NCBI GenBank assembly: GCA_016932235.1
Contig: JAFGDF010000191.1
Coordinates: forward strand, 1 to 18,112
Origin: Deltaproteobacteria bacterium
GTDB lineage: Bacteria > Desulfobacterota > DSM-4660 > Desulfatiglandales > HGW-15
Reading direction: 5' to 3'
Length of the DNA: 18,112 nt
Shown here: piece after piece, positions 14,796 to 18,112 of the stretch
How the letters are laid out: each line of letters opens with the position of its first letter
How positions within the stretch are numbered: the stretch's first letter is position 1
Notes under the pieces: model-generated
What the model saw: only the letters and a program-made list of their open reading frames with translations
The model's database searches: none
What the model was told of the DNA's origin: nothing
Made by a program: the position numbers and the translations under genes

Positions 14796-16562
14796 ATGAA
14801 AAATAACATCCCATTGAAAAAACAGAAAATGTTTCTTCAGCCCATTGCCGTGGCCCTTGTCTGCCTTGTTTTTGCCCTGCTCTTCTTCAGCACGGCCTTC
14901 ATTCAGATTCGGCGTCTGGAATCCACACTTCAGGAACTCCTACAAAGGGAAGGAGTTACTATAATTGAAGAATTTATTCGGCTTTCTCAGAAAAATTTCA
15001 ATTACCTGAACGGTGAAGACAATGGTTCGATTGAAATGAACATGAACTTGAATGGGCTGGGAGAGGGATTCACTGTCAGGGAATCCCTTGTATGGGAACT
15101 TATGGACATTGCCCGGGAGATCGACGTAAAAGCGGAAGACCCTCTTTTCTCCTCCAATGATGATATCCGTGAACTGGCTTCAAAAGAAAATTTGGGCACG
15201 ATCGTGATTATTGATAATGATGGGAAAATACTGTTTCAAAGCGGTCCCATAAACGGAAACCTGCTGACCGGGGCGCAGCCCCTGATTAAAGGAAAGGACG
15301 AAATTTTAATCGATCTTTTCAAAGACCAGGCAGACCAGAACTCCCCCGGTCTCATCGGAATAAGAAGAAAATCGGGCAATGGAACAATTATTATCATCCT
15401 GGACGGCAAAAATATTAAATATTGGAAATCACGTACGGCCGTTCAGGTCGCGGCTGAAGAAAAGGAATGGGGAGAGAACGTTCGTTATCTGATGGTTATG
15501 GACGCCAATGGCAATCTGATTGGTGGGATCGGCGATATCAGCAACAGGGATTGGGCGGAAACAACTCTCCTTCCCCTTGACATGGACAGGAGCAGTAGAT
15601 GGTTGAAATCCGCTTCAATAAGCGTTTTAGAAACATATGCCCCTTTAAAATTTAACAACCAGGCCACAGGGAAGATAATATTAGGTCTTGACGGGGAAAG
15701 GATAGATAATCTTTTAAGAAAAAACCGCGATCAGATTTTTCTCTCCCTGGGTCTTATGCTTTTGATAGGCATCATCGCGGTCTGGCTTCTCTACCGGAAT
15801 CAGAATCAGCATCTTTCAAGAATCCAGCAAATGAGTGATAAGCTAAACCAGGCGGAGAGACTCTCGTCCTTAGGACAACTTGCAGCCGGTGTGGCCCATG
15901 AAATCCGGAATCCACTGAATGCAATCAGTATGGCCGCCCAGAGGATACAACGGGAATTCGGTCCGCCTGAAGAAGACATTAAGCGCGATTTTACTCAGCT
16001 CACCGGGATCGTAAGGGATGAAATACGCAGGCTTAACAGGATTATCGAAGATTTTCTCAGTCTATCGAGAAGCAGGTTCAATCTTCGTTCCCAATCGATC
16101 ATTCATCTTCTTGAGGAGACTGCCAGCCTCTTTGAGGGAGAGGCTGAAGCAAAAAATATTGTAATAAAAAAGCAATGGAACAACAGCGATTATATGGTCT
16201 ATATGGACATGGATAAGATGAAACAGGCGCTCCTGAATCTTATCAAAAATGCCATTGAATCGATCCCGGATAAGGGCACGATTATCCTGACCTTAGTCTC
16301 CAAGAGTAGTACCTCCATATCTATCCTGATAACGGACACGGGGAGAGGCATATCGCCCGATGATATAATGCGCGTCTTTGACCCCAACTATACAACCAAG
16401 GAAAAAGGGTTAGGCCTTGGACTCCAGATCTCCTATGAAATTATTCGCGCCCATAAGGGTGAACTGCTCGTTAAAAGCGATCCCAATAGAGAGGGGACAA
16501 CCTTTGAAATCATACTTCCCTGTGAAGGGAAAATGGATATCAATAAAGGACAGTCTTTATGA
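14796..16562 (+). CDS. Membrane sensor histidine kinase (ZraS/NtrB-like)
   Basis: The 588-residue kinase has one membrane segment near the N-terminus (about 13-34), a periplasmic sensor region of about 275 residues, and a second membrane segment (about 313-334). A short linker leads to a HisKA domain with the phospho-accepting His368 in V-A-H-E-I-R-N-P. The HATPase_c domain follows, with the N box around Asn485 (N-L-I-K-N-A-I-E), G1 box from Asp514 (D-T-G-R-G-I), F box F-D-P-N-Y-T-T-K and G2 box G-L-G-L-G-L. The sensor region holds two similar stretches, I-V-I-I-D-N-D-G-K-I and Y-L-M-V-M-D-A-N-G-N-L, each typical of a PAS/Cache strand, so it may be a double Cache-type ligand domain. It overlaps the regulator gene by 4 bases (ATGA) and should phosphorylate it. 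The signal is unknown; an envelope or metal stress signal is inferred from the neighbouring Spy-like gene. Confidence 0.9.
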   Translation: MKNNIPLKKQKMFLQPIAVALVCLVFALLFFSTAFIQIRRLESTLQELLQREGVTIIEEFIRLSQKNFNYLNGEDNGSIEMNMNLNGLGEGFTVRESLVWELMDIAREIDVKAEDPLFSSNDDIRELASKENLGTIVIIDNDGKILFQSGPINGNLLTGAQPLIKGKDEILIDLFKDQADQNSPGLIGIRRKSGNGTIIIILDGKNIKYWKSRTAVQVAAEEKEWGENVRYLMVMDANGNLIGGIGDISNRDWAETTLLPLDMDRSSRWLKSASISVLETYAPLKFNNQATGKIILGLDGERIDNLLRKNRDQIFLSLGLMLLIGIIAVWLLYRNQNQHLSRIQQMSDKLNQAERLSSLGQLAAGVAHEIRNPLNAISMAAQRIQREFGPPEEDIKRDFTQLTGIVRDEIRRLNRIIEDFLSLSRSRFNLRSQSIIHLLEETASLFEGEAEAKNIVIKKQWNNSDYMVYMDMDKMKQALLNLIKNAIESIPDKGTIILTLVSKSSTSISILITDTGRGISPDDIMRVFDPNYTTKEKGLGLGLQISYEIIRAHKGELLVKSDPNREGTTFEIILPCEGKMDINKGQSL

Positions 16563-17920
16563 ACAGACTTAATATTATCATTGTAGAAGACGAATCTCCT
16601 CAGAGAAAAATGCTCGGGGATTTCCTCAATAATGAGGGACATGGTACTGTTGAAGCGGAAGATGGTGAGAAGGCCATCAATTTGATACGGACAATGCCCT
16701 TGGATCTTGCGATAATAGATTACAGGATGCCCGGAGCAACCGGCCTTGAAGTACTCAGGGAGGCAAAGGCCCTGAACCCTGAACTCGATATAATCATTAT
16801 TACGGCCTACGGAACCATTGAGACTGCCGTAGAGGCAATGAAGGCAGGGGCCGTTGATTACATTACAAAACCTATCGACCTGGAAGAGTTACTTCTGGTT
16901 ATCAACCGGATCGCCTCACACCGTATTCTTTTAAGGGAAAATGAGATCCTCAGGCAGCGTCTGAATGAGAAATCCCTGTCACAGGAACGTATCATCTATA
17001 AAAGCATAAAAATGGCTAAAACAATCAATCTGGCTGCCAGGGTCGCTGAAAGCCACGCCTCTGTATTGATTCAGGGTGAAAGCGGTACCGGCAAAGAACT
17101 TCTTGCCGGATTGATTCACAGCCTGAGCCCCAGAAAGAATAATGCATTAATCGTGGTCAATTGCGCCGCTCTTCCCGAGTCAATTCTGGAGAGTGAACTG
17201 TTCGGCCATGAGAAAGGCGCATTCACCGGAGCAATGCATAAAAGGATCGGCCGCTTTGAACAGGCCCATAAAGGAACGCTTTTTCTGGATGAGATAGGTG
17301 AGCTTTCGCTCCAGGTTCAGGTAAAACTATTGAGATTTTTACAGGACGGCGAGTTTCAGCCTGTTGGTGGAAATCAGGTTTTTAAAGCCGATGTAAGGAT
17401 CATCAGCGCGACAAACAGGGACCTTAAAACATGTGTAAAGGATGGTATATTTCGGGATGACCTTTTTTTCCGTCTTAATGTCGTGGAAATAGAGATTCCA
17501 TCCCTGAGGGAAAGGCGTGAGGATATCTCCCTTTTGATCGATTTTTTTATTGAAAGATATTCAAAAGAGAACGCAAAGGCTGTCAGAGGCATAAGCAGGG
17601 AATCCAGGGATCTGCTCCTGAAGTATGATTACCCGGGTAATGTGCGGGAGCTGGAAAATATAATAGAAAGAGCGGTTGTTATCTCCAGAGGGCCTGTTAT
17701 CTCATTAACGGACCTTCCCTTCAGCGGAAGGGAAGATATATTTTCCGCTGATCTCATGGGGGAAGGTGGAACCCTTAAGGAAACCCTTGAAAAAATAGAA
17801 CGAAGTCTCGTTGAACAGGCCATGAAAGATGCGGATAATATCCAGACCCGCGCCGCCGAAGCCCTTGGCCTGAGCGAAAGGATGTTGAGATATAAGCTGA
17901 AGAAATATGGCCTTAAGTGA
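16559..17920 (+). CDS. NtrC-family sigma-54-dependent response regulator (ZraR-like)
   Basis: The 453-residue protein is a complete three-domain regulator. The receiver domain (about 1-120) has the acidic pair Glu10/Asp11, phospho-acceptor Asp54, Thr82 and Lys104. The AAA+ domain has Walker A G-E-S-G-T-G-K-E (173-180), the sigma-54 contact loop G-A-F-T-G-A (220-225), Walker B L-F-L-D-E (241-245), and the R-x-D-L-F-F-R-L arginine region. The C-terminal Fis-type helix-turn-helix reads T-R-A-A-E-A-L-G-L-S-E-R-M-L-R-Y-K-L-K-K-Y. The intact GAFTGA shows that it can activate sigma-54 RNA polymerase. Its likely target is the near-consensus sigma-54 promoter of the divergent Spy-like gene; other targets may lie outside the window. 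The start overlaps the kinase stop. ZraR, AtoC and HydG are all similar, so the name is by context only. Confidence 0.93.
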   Translation: MNRLNIIIVEDESPQRKMLGDFLNNEGHGTVEAEDGEKAINLIRTMPLDLAIIDYRMPGATGLEVLREAKALNPELDIIIITAYGTIETAVEAMKAGAVDYITKPIDLEELLLVINRIASHRILLRENEILRQRLNEKSLSQERIIYKSIKMAKTINLAARVAESHASVLIQGESGTGKELLAGLIHSLSPRKNNALIVVNCAALPESILESELFGHEKGAFTGAMHKRIGRFEQAHKGTLFLDEIGELSLQVQVKLLRFLQDGEFQPVGGNQVFKADVRIISATNRDLKTCVKDGIFRDDLFFRLNVVEIEIPSLRERREDISLLIDFFIERYSKENAKAVRGISRESRDLLLKYDYPGNVRELENIIERAVVISRGPVISLTDLPFSGREDIFSADLMGEGGTLKETLEKIERSLVEQAMKDADNIQTRAAEALGLSERMLRYKLKKYGLK

Positions 17921-18068
17921 TGTCAGATGCCATGGGCTAAATACGATTATCACGATCCCCGTTTTATTTTACAGGTTACGGCTTTCCAATTTAATGGATA
18001 ACGAAACAACGATAATTTCTTAGCGCTTATTTATCAATCAAGTCTAAATTTTGGGATAAGCAGATCCT

Positions 18069-18112
18069 GACCTATGAGAATTCAGAAACTCCTCTGCAAA
18101 TAGAGATAGGTC
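18069..18112. repeat. Inverted repeat at the window edge
   Basis: GACCTAT (18069-18075) and ATAGGTC (18106-18112) form a perfect 7-bp inverted repeat separated by 30 bases. The second arm ends at the last base, so the repeat may extend further. The 192 bases after the regulator stop (17921-18112) show no gene and no convincing terminator. The repeat may be chance. Confidence 0.3.

Overview
The window looks like a chromosomal segment of a strictly anaerobic, aromatic-degrading bacterium, probably a member of the Desulfobacterota (sulfate-reducing or syntrophic 'deltaproteobacteria'). The evidence is a class II benzoyl-CoA reductase (Bam) operon, in-frame UGA codons at conserved redox-cysteine positions of two electron-transfer subunits (a functional selenocysteine system is therefore inferred, encoded elsewhere), Gram-negative envelope efflux genes, and a sigma-54 type two-component system.

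Region 1 (1-7325, + strand): bamB (3' part only), bamC, bamD, bamE, bamF and a small conserved protein of unknown function. BamB is the tungstopterin aldehyde:ferredoxin oxidoreductase-like catalytic subunit and BamC its Fe-S partner. BamD (HdrD-like), BamE (HdrA-like flavoprotein) and BamF (MvhD-like) form a heterodisulfide-reductase-like electron supply module. Both bamE and bamF are interrupted by one in-frame TGA. In each case the reading frame, the conserved family motif and a short hairpin just downstream indicate selenocysteine (Sec77 of BamE, Sec19 of BamF) rather than a broken gene. A conceptual translation that ignores this cuts BamE to 76 residues plus a fragment, and removes the N-terminus of BamF. 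The bamD-bamE gap carries two copies of a palindromic repeat in opposite orientation. The NADH-dehydrogenase-like bamGHI genes known after bamF in Geobacter are not present here.

Region 2 (7328-13851, - strand, convergent with region 1): a tightly overlapping operon transcribed in the order TolC-like outer-membrane protein, MacA/HlyD-like periplasmic adaptor, MacB-type ATPase, MacB-type permease and a UPF0280 (ApbE-related) protein. Together the first four form a tripartite ABC exporter across both membranes. The adaptor has an unusual C-terminal pair of EF-hand loops that look like a recent internal duplication.

Region 3 (13852-18112): a Spy/CpxP/ZraP-like periplasmic protein (- strand) with a near-consensus sigma-54 promoter, divergent from a membrane histidine kinase and an NtrC-family, sigma-54-activating response regulator (+ strand, overlapping by 4 nt). 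The arrangement resembles zraP-zraSR of enterobacteria: the kinase probably senses an envelope signal and the regulator drives the periplasmic chaperone. Regulation of the neighbouring exporter is possible but not shown. The last 192 bases hold no gene that I can support.
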